A DNA stretch of 64,000 bases from Planctomycetota bacterium (GTDB lineage: Bacteria; Planctomycetota; UBA8742; UBA2392). This document shows positions 8,394 to 16,294 of the stretch, in pieces. The notes beneath the pieces are model-generated. The model ran no database searches and was not told the DNA's origin. It was given only the letters and a program-made list of their open reading frames with translations. The first letter of the stretch is position 1, and the number at the start of each line of letters is the position of its first letter. The stretch lies in NCBI GenBank assembly GCA_020638675.1, contig JACKID010000001.1:186001-250000 (forward strand), given 5' to 3'. A program made the position numbers and the translations under genes.

Positions 8394-9116
8394 TCAGCAG
8401 AACACCTCAAGAAACGCGTCGATCACACGTCGGCGCGTTTCTTCCATTTGAGGAGCTTCGCCCAGCAGCGTCTGCAGGCTGGTGACGCCGCGGTCGTCGA
8501 TGCCGCAAGGCACCACGTGCCTGAACCACGGCAGCGGCTCGTCGGTCACGTTCAGCGCGAAGCCATGCATCGTGCACCACTTGCGCACCCGCACGCCCAA
8601 CGCGGCGATTTTTGCCGCGGGCTGGGGGCTGGGGGCTTGGGGCTTGGCCGTTCCTGCCGCCTGGCGGCTGCCGCCTGCCGCCTGTCCGACCCACACGCCG
8701 GTCAGGCCCTCGATCCGTTCGCCCTTCAGTCCATAACTGTCGAGCGCCCGGATGATCGTCTCCTCCAGCCCGCGCATGTACTTGTGCAGGTCGCGCCCGC
8801 AGCTCAAGCCCGCGAGGTTGCAGATCGGGTAGCCGACCAACTGGCCCGGCCCGTGGTAGGTGACTTCGCCGCCGCGCTCGACCTGGAACGTGTCCGCGCC
8901 GAGCGCATTCAGCGCGGCCGGGCCGTTGCCCAGGTGCTCCGGGTCCGTGCGCTTGCCCCAGGTATAGACCGGCTCATGCTCGACCAGCAGCAGCGTATCA
9001 ACGATCTCATTGCTGATGCGCTGCTCGATGAGGCTTCGCTGCAGCTCCCATATCTCGGCGTAAGGCCGTCGGCCGAGCCATTTCACGTCGAGCTGGATTT
9101 CGTCTTGGCGTTCCAT
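8394..9116 (-). CDS. lipB: Lipoyl(octanoyl) transferase
   Basis: Moves octanoate from acyl carrier protein to lipoyl domains such as that of E2 at 1-1074, which explains its place beside the dehydrogenase genes. Family motifs are clear: LLLVEHEPVYTWGKR, RGGEVTYHGPGQLVGYPI, the catalytic lysine in KIAALGVRVRKWCTMHGFALN and the catalytic cysteine in VVPCGIDDRGVTSL. Between GVWVGQ and KIAALG lies an extra segment of about 25 Ala/Gly/Pro/Gln residues, encoded by short tandem repeats (see the separate repeat entry). The rest of the enzyme is intact at 240 residues. Confidence 0.95.
   Translation of the reverse strand: MERQDEIQLDVKWLGRRPYAEIWELQRSLIEQRISNEIVDTLLLVEHEPVYTWGKRTDPEHLGNGPAALNALGADTFQVERGGEVTYHGPGQLVGYPICNLAGLSCGRDLHKYMRGLEETIIRALDSYGLKGERIEGLTGVWVGQAAGGSRQAAGTAKPQAPSPQPAAKIAALGVRVRKWCTMHGFALNVTDEPLPWFRHVVPCGIDDRGVTSLQTLLGEAPQMEETRRRVIDAFLEVFC
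8618..8686. repeat. Short tandem repeats inserted in frame in lipB
   Basis: The plus strand reads GGGCTGGGGGCTGGGGGCTT, then GGGGCTTGG, and after a short spacer GCCGCCTGGCGGCTGCCGCC then TGCCGCCTG. These are two kinds of heptamer-like repeat (GGGGGCT and GCCGCCT). They code for the Ala/Gly/Gln/Pro insert between the conserved LipB motifs GVWV and KIAALG and keep the frame open. Confidence 0.7.
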
Positions 9117-9154
9117 GCGCGATCAACCATAACCTTGCGGCGAGGGTTACAGGA

Positions 9155-9535
9155 GTGACGGCCGTGCGGAAAGTTGCGATCCCGATGCTGCTTGTGGCGC
9201 TGGCGCTGTTGATCGCCGCGTGCAGCTCGCCGACCGACAAGCCGGCGCAGCGCTGGATCAAGTTCCTGGATGCGCAGTCCGAGCTGGTCAAGTCCGGCAA
9301 GTTTGACGCGGCGAAGTTCGAGGCCGAGGGCGCCGAGATCGTGGTCAAGCTGGCCAGGCACCGCGACGACAAGACAGGCAAGTTACTGATGACGAAGAAG
9401 GTGCTGGAAAGCTTCCGCGAAGCCAACACCGCCTTCGAAAAGACCTGCACCGACGCCGGGAACCAGCAGGCGCTGGAGGCGTTCGCCCGTGTCGCCGAGC
9501 CGCTGCTGACCCCGGGCGAGCCATCCGAAGAGTGA
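9155..9535 (+). CDS. Small lipoprotein, paralog of the next gene
   Basis: A 126-residue lipoprotein with GTG start and an upstream GGAG. The signal peptide MLLVALALLIAACSS has a good lipobox (IAAC). The mature part is helical and matches the next gene along its length: RWIKFLDAQSELVKSGKFDA against KWIAMIEKHKKALEDGKFDA, then a shared HRDxK and VLxxF pattern. It is therefore one of a tandem paralog pair. I know of no named function. It is divergent from lipB. Confidence 0.7.
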   Translation: MTAVRKVAIPMLLVALALLIAACSSPTDKPAQRWIKFLDAQSELVKSGKFDAAKFEAEGAEIVVKLARHRDDKTGKLLMTKKVLESFREANTAFEKTCTDAGNQQALEAFARVAEPLLTPGEPSEE

Positions 9536-9623
9536 TGAAACACAATTTGGGAGTGCACGTCGCGTGCGGGCAGCTATTCTGCGCGCTCAACCAGTCGCTC
9601 TGGAAATCAATCAAGGGAACATC

Positions 9624-10016
9624 ATGCAGAAGGTTGCGGGCCTTTTGGTATTCGCGTTGGTAGCCGTCATGCTCGCGGGTTGCAGTTTCAGCATGGGCGC
9701 CGATGAGCCGGGCAAGAAGTGGATTGCGATGATCGAGAAGCACAAGAAGGCTCTCGAGGACGGCAAGTTTGACGCGGCGGCCTTCAAGACCGAGGCCAAG
9801 CCGCTGGCGGAAGAGTTGAAGAAGCACCGTGACAAGAAGGAAAAGAAAGTGCTGCTGTCGGAGACGGTGCTGGCCGACTTCAAGCGCGTGTCCAACGAAT
9901 TCGAAACGCTGCTGAAGGAGAAGGGCACGCCGGAGCAGCAGCAGGCTTACCTCGACATGATCAAGATCTGGACCACCGACGAAGAGCCGGCCGACAACGC
10001 GCCTGCCAACGACTGA
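9624..10016 (+). CDS. Small lipoprotein, paralog of the previous gene
   Basis: A 130-residue lipoprotein. The start is ATG at 9624, preceded by CAAGGGAAC; an ORF extension upstream lacks a ribosome binding site. The signal peptide ends in the lipobox MLAGC. The mature part is a Lys/Glu-rich helical domain homologous to the 126-residue lipoprotein just upstream, so the two arose by tandem duplication. The C-terminus is acidic (EEPADNAPAND). Function unknown. Confidence 0.72.
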   Translation: MQKVAGLLVFALVAVMLAGCSFSMGADEPGKKWIAMIEKHKKALEDGKFDAAAFKTEAKPLAEELKKHRDKKEKKVLLSETVLADFKRVSNEFETLLKEKGTPEQQQAYLDMIKIWTTDEEPADNAPAND

Positions 10017-10037
10017 TCACCGCGTTGCACCAAACTA

Positions 10038-10070
10038 ACAGCCCCGGGCGATTGTCCCGGGGCTGTCTTC
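10038..10070. terminator. Terminator between convergent lipoprotein and lpd genes
   Basis: The arms ACAGCCCCGGG and CCCGGGGCTGT form an eleven-pair stem with a seven-base loop, followed by CTTCTTG. It lies between convergent genes and could serve both strands. Confidence 0.8.
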
Positions 10071-10081
10071 TTGTGTGCCGG

Positions 10082-11521
10082 CTACAGGTGTACGCACTCG
10101 TTCTCGGCTACGGCGGCCGCTTCCATGACTGCTTCGCTGAGCGTCGGGTGCGGGTGGATGCCGCGAATCAGTGTGTGGCTGGTGGCCTCGACGTCCATGC
10201 CGATCACCAGCTCTGAGATCAGCTCGGTCGCTTCGCCGTGGATGATGTGAGCGCCGAGCAGCTGCCCGTATTTCTTGTCAAACAGCAGCTTCACGAAACC
10301 GTCGTTGTCGGCGATCGCGAGCGCCTTGCCCAGCGGCTTGTAGGGGAACTTGCCGACCTTGTACTCCACGCCCGCTTCCTTCAGCGCGCGCTCGGTCTTG
10401 CCGACGCTGGCGATCTGCGGCTGGCAGTAGGTGCAGCCGGGGATCACGTCCTTGCTGAACGGCGCCACGTCGTGCCCCGCGATCTTCTCGACACAGGTGA
10501 GACCTTCGTGGCTCGCCTTGTGCGCCAGCGCGGGCGCGCCCGCCACGTCGCCGATCGCGTACACGCCTTCTACGTTCGTGCGCGCGTAGCCGTCCACCGG
10601 GATGAAGCCGCGCTCGACCTTCACGCCAACCGTCTCCAGCCCGATGTCTTCGACGTTTCCCGTGATGCCGACCGCTACCAGGCAGTAGTCGGCCTTGATG
10701 GTCTCCTTCTTGCCCTTGCGTTCGTATGTGACCTCGACGTGCTTGCCCTTGTTCTCGACCTTCTCGACCTTGGTGCCGGTGAGACTGTTGATGCCCTGCT
10801 TCTTGAACGACTTCTCGAGTTCCTTGCTGACGTCGTCGTCTTCAACCGGGACCAGACGATCCATCAGCTCGATGATCGTCACCTCGGCGCCGAACGCGCG
10901 GAAGTAGTAGCCGAACTCGACGCCGATCGCGCCCGCGCCAATCACGATCACCGACTTGGGGCGCTCGGCCAGCACCATCGCCTCGTGGTGCCCGATCACG
11001 CGCTTGCCGTCCCACGGCATGTTGTCGAAACGCCGCGGGCGCGCGCCCGTGGCGACGATGATGTGTTTGGCGTTGATCGTCTCGATTACTTTGCCCGGCT
11101 TGTTCGGGCGGTCGGCCTTGTCGCTTGGGTTGTTGGCCTCGGTCACTTCGACCACGCCCTTCTTGGCAATCCGCCCGCGCCCTTCGAACGGCGTGACCTT
11201 GTGCTTCTTGAACAGGAACTGGATGCCCTTGTTCACCTGCGCCGAGATGTCGCGCGAGCGTTTGACGACGGCCGCCATGTCCGGGTCGATCTTGCCGACG
11301 CTGATGCCCAGCAGCTTGGCCTTGTGCTCGATGGTGTGCATGACTTCGGCGGATTTCAAAAGCGCCTTGGTGGGGATGCAGCCCCAGTTGAGGCAGATGC
11401 CGCCAAAGTGCTTATCCTCAACACAGCAGGTTTTCAGCCCGAGCTGCGCCGCACGGATTGCCGCGACATAGCCCCCGGGGCCGCTGCCGATCACACACAC
11501 GTCAAAGTCATGAGTTGCCAT
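10082..11521 (-). CDS. lpdA: Dihydrolipoyl dehydrogenase (E3)
   Basis: A 479-residue FAD flavoprotein that reoxidises dihydrolipoyl-E2 with NAD+. The FAD-binding motif is GSGPGGYVAAIRAAQLGLKT and the redox disulfide lies in GGICLNWGCIPTKALL. The NAD-binding motif is VIGAGAIGVEFGYYFRAFGAE, a second FAD contact is YAIGDVAGAPALAHKASHEG, and the C-terminal interface has the catalytic HPHPTLSEAVMEA histidine. The ribosome binding site is AAGGAGAG. It is separate from, but on the same strand as, the E1/E2 genes and lipB, so it is probably the E3 for that complex. Confidence 0.96.
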   Translation of the reverse strand: MATHDFDVCVIGSGPGGYVAAIRAAQLGLKTCCVEDKHFGGICLNWGCIPTKALLKSAEVMHTIEHKAKLLGISVGKIDPDMAAVVKRSRDISAQVNKGIQFLFKKHKVTPFEGRGRIAKKGVVEVTEANNPSDKADRPNKPGKVIETINAKHIIVATGARPRRFDNMPWDGKRVIGHHEAMVLAERPKSVIVIGAGAIGVEFGYYFRAFGAEVTIIELMDRLVPVEDDDVSKELEKSFKKQGINSLTGTKVEKVENKGKHVEVTYERKGKKETIKADYCLVAVGITGNVEDIGLETVGVKVERGFIPVDGYARTNVEGVYAIGDVAGAPALAHKASHEGLTCVEKIAGHDVAPFSKDVIPGCTYCQPQIASVGKTERALKEAGVEYKVGKFPYKPLGKALAIADNDGFVKLLFDKKYGQLLGAHIIHGEATELISELVIGMDVEATSHTLIRGIHPHPTLSEAVMEAAAVAENECVHL

Positions 11522-11620
11522 AGCTGCTCTCCTTCAATCGGAGCGGCACGTTACCGGCCAAGCCCCCACAGGAAAAGGCCCCCGGTCGAACACTCGCCGG
11601 CGATACATGATTCCCCAAGG

Positions 11621-11649
11621 CAAAGGGCCGCCCCCGGGGCGGCCCTTTG
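11621..11649 (-). terminator. Hairpin downstream of the PhoX-like/choice-of-anchor I gene
   Basis: The arms CAAAGGGCCGCCCC and GGGGCGGCCCTTTG form a perfect 14-base inverted repeat around one base. It begins 19 bases past the stop codon of the minus-strand gene at 11668. On the minus strand the descending arm is followed by CCTTGGGGAATC, so there is no strong T-tract. Confidence 0.7.
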
Positions 11650-11667
11650 TGGGGAGGGGTACTGCGA

Positions 11668-14600
11668 TCACGGGTTGATGTCGTACAGGCGCACCGTGCC
11701 GGAGACCTCGTTACTCACGATCAGCATGGCGTGTCCGTTGGCCAGCGGGCTGTTCGCCGCCGAGACGAACGCGACGCCTTCCGGCGCGAAGTCGCCATCC
11801 GTGCGCACGAACTGTACGAACGTCGGAGCCGTCGGGACCGTTACGTCGTACACGATCACGCCGCTGACGCGTTCCAGCGTGATGAACGCGTAGGTGCGCC
11901 CGTTGATCACGCCGGTCACGACGCCTTCCGGCTCGGGGCCCTTGTTGTCGCTGCGGGTGTCGAAGCTGCCGTTGTCGCCCTGGCTGTTGTGCAGCCCCGG
12001 TGACCTCTGCGCAACACGGCGTTCGATGTCGTCGCCGCTGTCGTAAACCTGCGTGCCGGTGCTGTCCCAGATGCTGAAGCTGCGCGCGCCGAAGCCATAC
12101 AGCTCCTCGTAGTCGCCGTCGCTGCCGATGTCGCCCAGCGTGTTCGTCACGGTGTAGCGGCCAAGCTCGCCGTTTTGTTGCAGCGTCGCGGCCGTCGGGA
12201 AGGCCGCGGCGTCGAGTGTGAGGCTGGAGACGCGGTCTTCCTCGCTGAAGCCCGGTGTGCCGGTGTAGTCGCGGGCGTCGCCTTCATTGGCGCTGATGTA
12301 GTAGGTGCTGCCGCTGATGGAGAAGCTGGCGATCGCGTCCGGCTGGTACATCCCGAAGACGGGCGCGGTGCGCAGCTTGATGGTGGCGTTCAGCGCCGGG
12401 CCGGTGCTGCCGTCGCGGTCGCTGGGGTCAAGCTCGTTGCCTGATACGCCGTGATCCTTGAAGCCGAGGCCCTTGATCGAGGTGATCGTGCCCGCGCCGA
12501 TGTTGATGATCGCGACGCAGTTGTTCTCCTGCAGCGTGACCACAGCGGTGCTGCTGTCGGGGCTGACGGCGATGTACTCGGGCTCAAGGTCCTGGGCGCG
12601 GGTGGCGCCCGGGCCGAAGATGCGGGCGCCGGTGCTCGCGGCCGGGAATTCCGCGTCGCGTGACTGGCCCACGTTGAACGCCTGGAAGTTGATGCTGACC
12701 GTGCTGCCCAGCGTCAAAGTGCTCGTGCCCGGCACCCAGCTGGTGATCGGGATGATGCTGACGGTGCCTTCCGGGTCCGTGGTGTAGTCGTCGTTCGGCT
12801 CACCCTCATTGGCGACCAGCAGGTTCGCGCCGTTGGGCGTGAAGGTCAGCATGTCCGGCAGCGCGCCGACGGTGACCGGTGTGCCGATCAGGTTGTTGCT
12901 GTTGGTTGCCTCGTAGAAGCGCACGGTGCCGTTGTTGGTCTTGGTCGCGTCCTGCACGGCGACGGCGACAAGCCCGTTGTACACCGCCACGCTGTTCGGC
13001 GTGCCCGGCGAAACGTCCAGTGCGCGGATGAAGCTGGGGCTGGCCGGGTTGCTGATGTCCCAAACCTCGACCGCGAGACCGGCCGGGTCAATCGTGAACA
13101 GGCGATCAGTGCCCGGGTCAAAGGCCGAGATCTCGCCCTTGTCGCCCGCTACCGCGCCGTTCAGTGTGAAGCCGCCCGCGGCTTCCAGCCAGATGTGCCG
13201 GCTGCGCGGCGGAACCCAGCCGCTGAGGTTGAGCAGCAAAAGCTGGCCGCCCTCGGCGATGTTCAGGTCCGTGCCCGAGCCCTGCAGCGTGGAAGCGTCG
13301 CTGCTGTTCACACCGTGGGCCTGCACGTCGATCAGCCAGCGCCCGGCGCCGAACATGCTGCTGGCGTCCGTGATGCCGCTGCTTTCCCAGGTGCCGGCCG
13401 TGCCGCGCATGCCGGCGGGAACCGCAAGCTGGTTCAGCTCGGCAACCAGCGTGCAGTCCTTGGTGGCGATGTCGTACAGCCAGACGCCGCCGTCGCGGCC
13501 GGCAAGGAAGTTGTCGCGATGCTCGCCGTTGCAGTCTTCGCACATGATGATCTGCCCGGCCGCGTTGCATTCGATGTTGTCCGGGTTGACCACGGGGTCG
13601 CCGCGGTCGCCTTCCAGCAGGCAGGTCAGCGTTGCCGCGCCGCCGGCCGGGTTGCTGGTGCTGAAGGTCAGGCGGTACATGCGCCCGAGCTGGTTGATGG
13701 TGTTGCCCGCGCCCGCGCCGTTGCCGGTGGTGGTGAAGAAGAAGGTCCCGGCCGAGCCCGGGTGGGCCGCGCCGTCTTCGACGCGCACGAAGTCAAAGCT
13801 GCCGGCCGTCTGCGTGGCGGTCTCGAGCAGCGACTCGGTGTTGTTGGTGATCGGATCGACCGCCGACCAGGTGACGGTCAGCGTGCCGTCTTCCTTATGG
13901 TAGGTGTCTTCGCCGGTCTGGCCCGCGGTGCTTACGTTCAGCACGTACAGGCTGCCGCCCTGAAGCCCGTTGCGCTCGATGGCGTTGGCGCCGGCGGCGT
14001 TCTTGGTGCCGACGTACATGTAGACCTGGCTGGTCAGCGAGCCGGCGTCTTCCATGCCGAACACCACGGTGGTGCTGCCGGTGCCCGGCACGACCACGAC
14101 GTTTTCCCAGGCCGCGTGGCCCATCCACGGAAGGATGTAGCAGGCGCCGTCCGCGATCGCGACCGCGCTGCCGCCGTTGCCGTCATAGTTGCCGCTGCCG
14201 CCTGCTTCTTCGCCGGTCATGTAGACCTCGGTGTCGAAGCCGACGCGCGAGTCCGCCAGGAAGCCGGAGCAGAAGCGCCCGAAGCCGTTGCCGCCGGTCC
14301 AGTTGGAGGTGTCGTCGAAGAACGCCGCGCCGCCCCACTGGTATACGGTGTCGAAGGCCAGCTCGCCGCTGACGATCGCCGCGCCGTACATGGTGTACTT
14401 GCTGACGAACGCGCCGGTGACGTTGCTGCCGGCCGGCAGCGGCGTGGCGCTGGTGGTGTTGCCCAACTCATGGTTCATGTAGAGGGTGTGGTAGCCGCCG
14501 CCGTTGGCGCGTGCGCCGAGCCCGTCCGGGATGCCGACCATGCGGTACATCTCGCCGGTCGTGCTGCCCGTGAGCGGCACTTCTTCGCCGGCGGTGAGGA

Positions 14601-14781
14601 TCGGGGTGATGACCACGCCCGGCTCATTGCTTGTCAGATAGGCGGTGTCGTTTGTGACGAAGGTGGTCGGGGCACTGCTGCTGCCGCCGCCGTCTTTGTC
14701 GTCATCCTTCTTCTTGCAGCCGCTCAATGGCAGCAGGACCAGCAGCGCAAGCGCGGCCGGGTAGATCCAGCGATTCATCAT
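11668..14781 (-). CDS. Large secreted lipoprotein: PhoX/DUF839-like N-half fused to a choice-of-anchor I C-half
   Basis: A 1037-residue protein with a lipobox signal (LLVLLPLSGCKKK) and an acidic/Gly/Ser linker. ATG at 14778, one codon in, has better spacing to AAGGAG. Residues 40-520 resemble PhoX-type (DUF839) phosphatase propellers: GLGARANGGGYHTLYMNHELG, FGMEDAGSLTSQVYMYVGTK, PDNIECNAAGQIIMCEDCNG. Residues 540-1037 match the choice-of-anchor I / alkaline phosphatase-like repeat domain: GEISAFDPGTDRLFTIDPAG, NEGEPNDDYTTDPEGTVSII, TRAQDLEPEYIAVSPD, NEGDARDY, KGPEPEGV. Both halves are beta-propeller-like. It is probably a surface-attached phosphoesterase or metal-binding protein; activity is not proven. 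Confidence 0.8.
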   Translation of the reverse strand: MMNRWIYPAALALLVLLPLSGCKKKDDDKDGGGSSSAPTTFVTNDTAYLTSNEPGVVITPILTAGEEVPLTGSTTGEMYRMVGIPDGLGARANGGGYHTLYMNHELGNTTSATPLPAGSNVTGAFVSKYTMYGAAIVSGELAFDTVYQWGGAAFFDDTSNWTGGNGFGRFCSGFLADSRVGFDTEVYMTGEEAGGSGNYDGNGGSAVAIADGACYILPWMGHAAWENVVVVPGTGSTTVVFGMEDAGSLTSQVYMYVGTKNAAGANAIERNGLQGGSLYVLNVSTAGQTGEDTYHKEDGTLTVTWSAVDPITNNTESLLETATQTAGSFDFVRVEDGAAHPGSAGTFFFTTTGNGAGAGNTINQLGRMYRLTFSTSNPAGGAATLTCLLEGDRGDPVVNPDNIECNAAGQIIMCEDCNGEHRDNFLAGRDGGVWLYDIATKDCTLVAELNQLAVPAGMRGTAGTWESSGITDASSMFGAGRWLIDVQAHGVNSSDASTLQGSGTDLNIAEGGQLLLLNLSGWVPPRSRHIWLEAAGGFTLNGAVAGDKGEISAFDPGTDRLFTIDPAGLAVEVWDISNPASPSFIRALDVSPGTPNSVAVYNGLVAVAVQDATKTNNGTVRFYEATNSNNLIGTPVTVGALPDMLTFTPNGANLLVANEGEPNDDYTTDPEGTVSIIPITSWVPGTSTLTLGSTVSINFQAFNVGQSRDAEFPAASTGARIFGPGATRAQDLEPEYIAVSPDSSTAVVTLQENNCVAIINIGAGTITSIKGLGFKDHGVSGNELDPSDRDGSTGPALNATIKLRTAPVFGMYQPDAIASFSISGSTYYISANEGDARDYTGTPGFSEEDRVSSLTLDAAAFPTAATLQQNGELGRYTVTNTLGDIGSDGDYEELYGFGARSFSIWDSTGTQVYDSGDDIERRVAQRSPGLHNSQGDNGSFDTRSDNKGPEPEGVVTGVINGRTYAFITLERVSGVIVYDVTVPTAPTFVQFVRTDGDFAPEGVAFVSAANSPLANGHAMLIVSNEVSGTVRLYDINP

Positions 14782-14943
14782 GTTCTCCTTGAGTGCGCCG
14801 TTTCGGTTGTGCGGTCGGGAAACTACCGACGGCGCGTGAAGCCCCGGTTAGGCCTCAATGGGATCGGCGTCAGGCTTTCACGTTTTTCTTGACCGGAAGT
14901 TTTCTGGAAATGAAGGAAGCAATCCTCGTGCGCTGTGGTTATT

Positions 14944-14961
14944 GTTAACACTATGGTTAAC
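14944..14961. promoter_or_regulatory. Paired GTTAAC palindromes over the ArsR-type start codon
   Basis: Two GTTAAC hexamers at 14944-14949 and 14956-14961 flank the ATG at 14953, with one helical turn (12 bases) between them. This looks like an autoregulatory operator for the adjacent winged-helix repressor. No ribosome binding site is visible between them, so the mRNA may be leaderless or nearly so. Confidence 0.45.
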
Positions 14962-15288
14962 AGTGTGGAAGCGAGGATGGACGCGGTCTTCATGGCTTTG
15001 GCCGACGCAACCCGGCGCGGAATGATCCATCGGCTGAGTGAAGGGCCGGCCACCATCGGCGAGCTGGGACGCCCGTTCGCGATCAGCAAGCCGGCCGTAA
15101 CGAAGCACGTGAAGATGCTGGAAAGAGCCGGGCTCGTGACTCGCCGCAAGGACGGGCGGGTCCATCACTGCAAGTTGAATGCGAAGCCCATGAAGGAAGC
15201 CGAAGACTGGATCGAGAAGCACCGCAAGTTCTGGGAAGGAAGCCTGGACAGGCTGGCAAGTCTGCTCGACGAGCCCGAAAGGGAGTGA
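14953..15288 (+). CDS. ArsR-family winged-helix regulator paired with an AHSA1 protein
   Basis: A 111-residue metal-independent ArsR-type repressor. The start at 14953 (MVNSVEARMDAVFMALADAT) matches the usual N-terminus of this subgroup. The winged helix spans ALADATRRGMIHRLSEGPAT, IGELGRPFAISKPAVTKHVK and MLERAGLVTRRKDGRVHHCK, and no CxC metal site is seen. The helical tail is typical of regulators encoded beside SRPBCC/AHSA1 proteins, which is the case here: the next gene starts 2 bases after the stop. It probably represses the pair, perhaps through the GTTAAC pair over its own start. Confidence 0.88.
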   Translation: MVNSVEARMDAVFMALADATRRGMIHRLSEGPATIGELGRPFAISKPAVTKHVKMLERAGLVTRRKDGRVHHCKLNAKPMKEAEDWIEKHRKFWEGSLDRLASLLDEPERE

Positions 15289-15290
15289 AG

Positions 15291-15722
15291 ATGACCGGTA
15301 CGCCCGAGATTCAAATGGAACGCAGCTTCAAGGCAGCGCAGGCGCGCGTCTTCGCGACGCTGTCGAATAAGGCGTCCGTCGCGCTGTGGCTCGGCCCGAG
15401 TGACGACTACCAGGTCATCGTGCACGACTGGGACTGCCGCCCGCAGGGGCGATACCGCGTACAGTTTGACACGCCGGAGGGGCAGACGCACATCGTGATC
15501 GGTGAATTTCGCGAAGTGTCGCCCGACACGCGCCTGTCGTTCACCTGGACGTGGGAGGGCCAGCCGGTGATCGACTCACTGGTCACGTTCGAGCTCAAGC
15601 CTGAGGGCACTGGCACGCACTTGCTGCTGACGCACACCGGTTTCCCGGACGCCGGGATGCGCGGGCATCACGAACAGGGGTGGGCGGGCACACTTGAGCG
15701 TCTCTCCCGGGCCGTTGGCTAG
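15291..15722 (+). CDS. SRPBCC/AHSA1-family protein
   Basis: A 143-residue protein with the AHSA1 (activator of Hsp90 ATPase-like) START-fold signature: EIQMERSFKAAQARVFATLS, then LWLGPSDD, RVQFDTPEGQTHIVIGEFRE, RLSFTWTWEG, and the C-terminal TGFPDAGMRGHHEQGWAGTLERL. The fold makes a hydrophobic ligand cavity, but the natural ligand is unknown. It forms an operon with the ArsR-type regulator (a GTG two codons earlier overlaps that stop), a very common gene pair in soil bacteria. Confidence 0.88.
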   Translation: MTGTPEIQMERSFKAAQARVFATLSNKASVALWLGPSDDYQVIVHDWDCRPQGRYRVQFDTPEGQTHIVIGEFREVSPDTRLSFTWTWEGQPVIDSLVTFELKPEGTGTHLLLTHTGFPDAGMRGHHEQGWAGTLERLSRAVG

Positions 15723-15743
15723 ACGAATCAAGACCAAAGCGGG

Positions 15744-15761
15744 GCCGGGCATTTGCCCGGC
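15744..15761 (+). terminator. Weak hairpin between AHSA1 and DinB genes
   Basis: GCCGGGC, loop ATTT, GCCCGGC, followed by ACTCTTCC. It is short and lacks a T-tract, so termination may be partial. Confidence 0.4.
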
Positions 15762-15787
15762 ACTCTTCCATCGAAAGGAACCAACGC

Positions 15788-16294
15788 ATGTCGATCATTC
15801 AACCGATGCTCGCTGAGCTGGACCAGGAAGCCGAAACGCTCAAGCGCCATGTCGAGGCCCTGCCGGAAGACAAGCTGGGCTGGAAGCCGCACGAGAAATC
15901 ATGGACGCTCGGCCAACTCGCGCTGCACACGGTGCAGATGCCGGGCAACATCGCCGAGATGCTCCAGCTCGACGGGGTGCCGGTGCCCGACTTCCCGCCC
16001 CCGCCGCAGCCCGCCAATCGCAAGGAATTGCTGGACACGCTGAAGGGCGGGCTCGGCAAGGCGCACGAGCTGCTCGGCGGCATGAGCGACGAGAAGCTGA
16101 TGCAGGAGTGGAAGGTGCTGAAAGGCGACCAGGCGGTGATGGCCATGCCGCGTGCGGCCGTGGTGCGCGGGATCATGCTGAACCATATTTACCATCACCG
16201 GGGCCAGCTCAGCGTATACTTGCGGCTGCTCAACGTGCCGGTGCCGACGACCTACGGGCGCAGCGCCGACGAGAACCCGCTGGCGGGGATGTAA
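15788..16294 (+). CDS. DinB-family four-helix protein
   Basis: A 168-residue DinB/YfiT-like four-helix bundle. The putative metal triad is in LALHTVQM and NHIYHHRGQL (one His in helix 2 and the HxxxHH group in helix 4), as in thiol-dependent metalloenzymes of this superfamily. Family members include bacillithiol or mycothiol transferases, but the thiol used here is unknown. Its stop codon overlaps the start of the TfoX-like gene by one base (TAATG), so the two are translationally coupled. Confidence 0.85.
   Translation: MSIIQPMLAELDQEAETLKRHVEALPEDKLGWKPHEKSWTLGQLALHTVQMPGNIAEMLQLDGVPVPDFPPPPQPANRKELLDTLKGGLGKAHELLGGMSDEKLMQEWKVLKGDQAVMAMPRAAVVRGIMLNHIYHHRGQLSVYLRLLNVPVPTTYGRSADENPLAGM

Noticed and set aside
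10238..11893. A 551-codon plus-strand frame opposite lpd
   Set aside because: Shadow of lpd: the translation has no recognisable domains and lpd is certain.
13195..14892. A 565-codon plus-strand frame opposite the PhoX-like gene
   Set aside because: Shadow frame; the minus-strand protein has a lipobox and two recognised domains.
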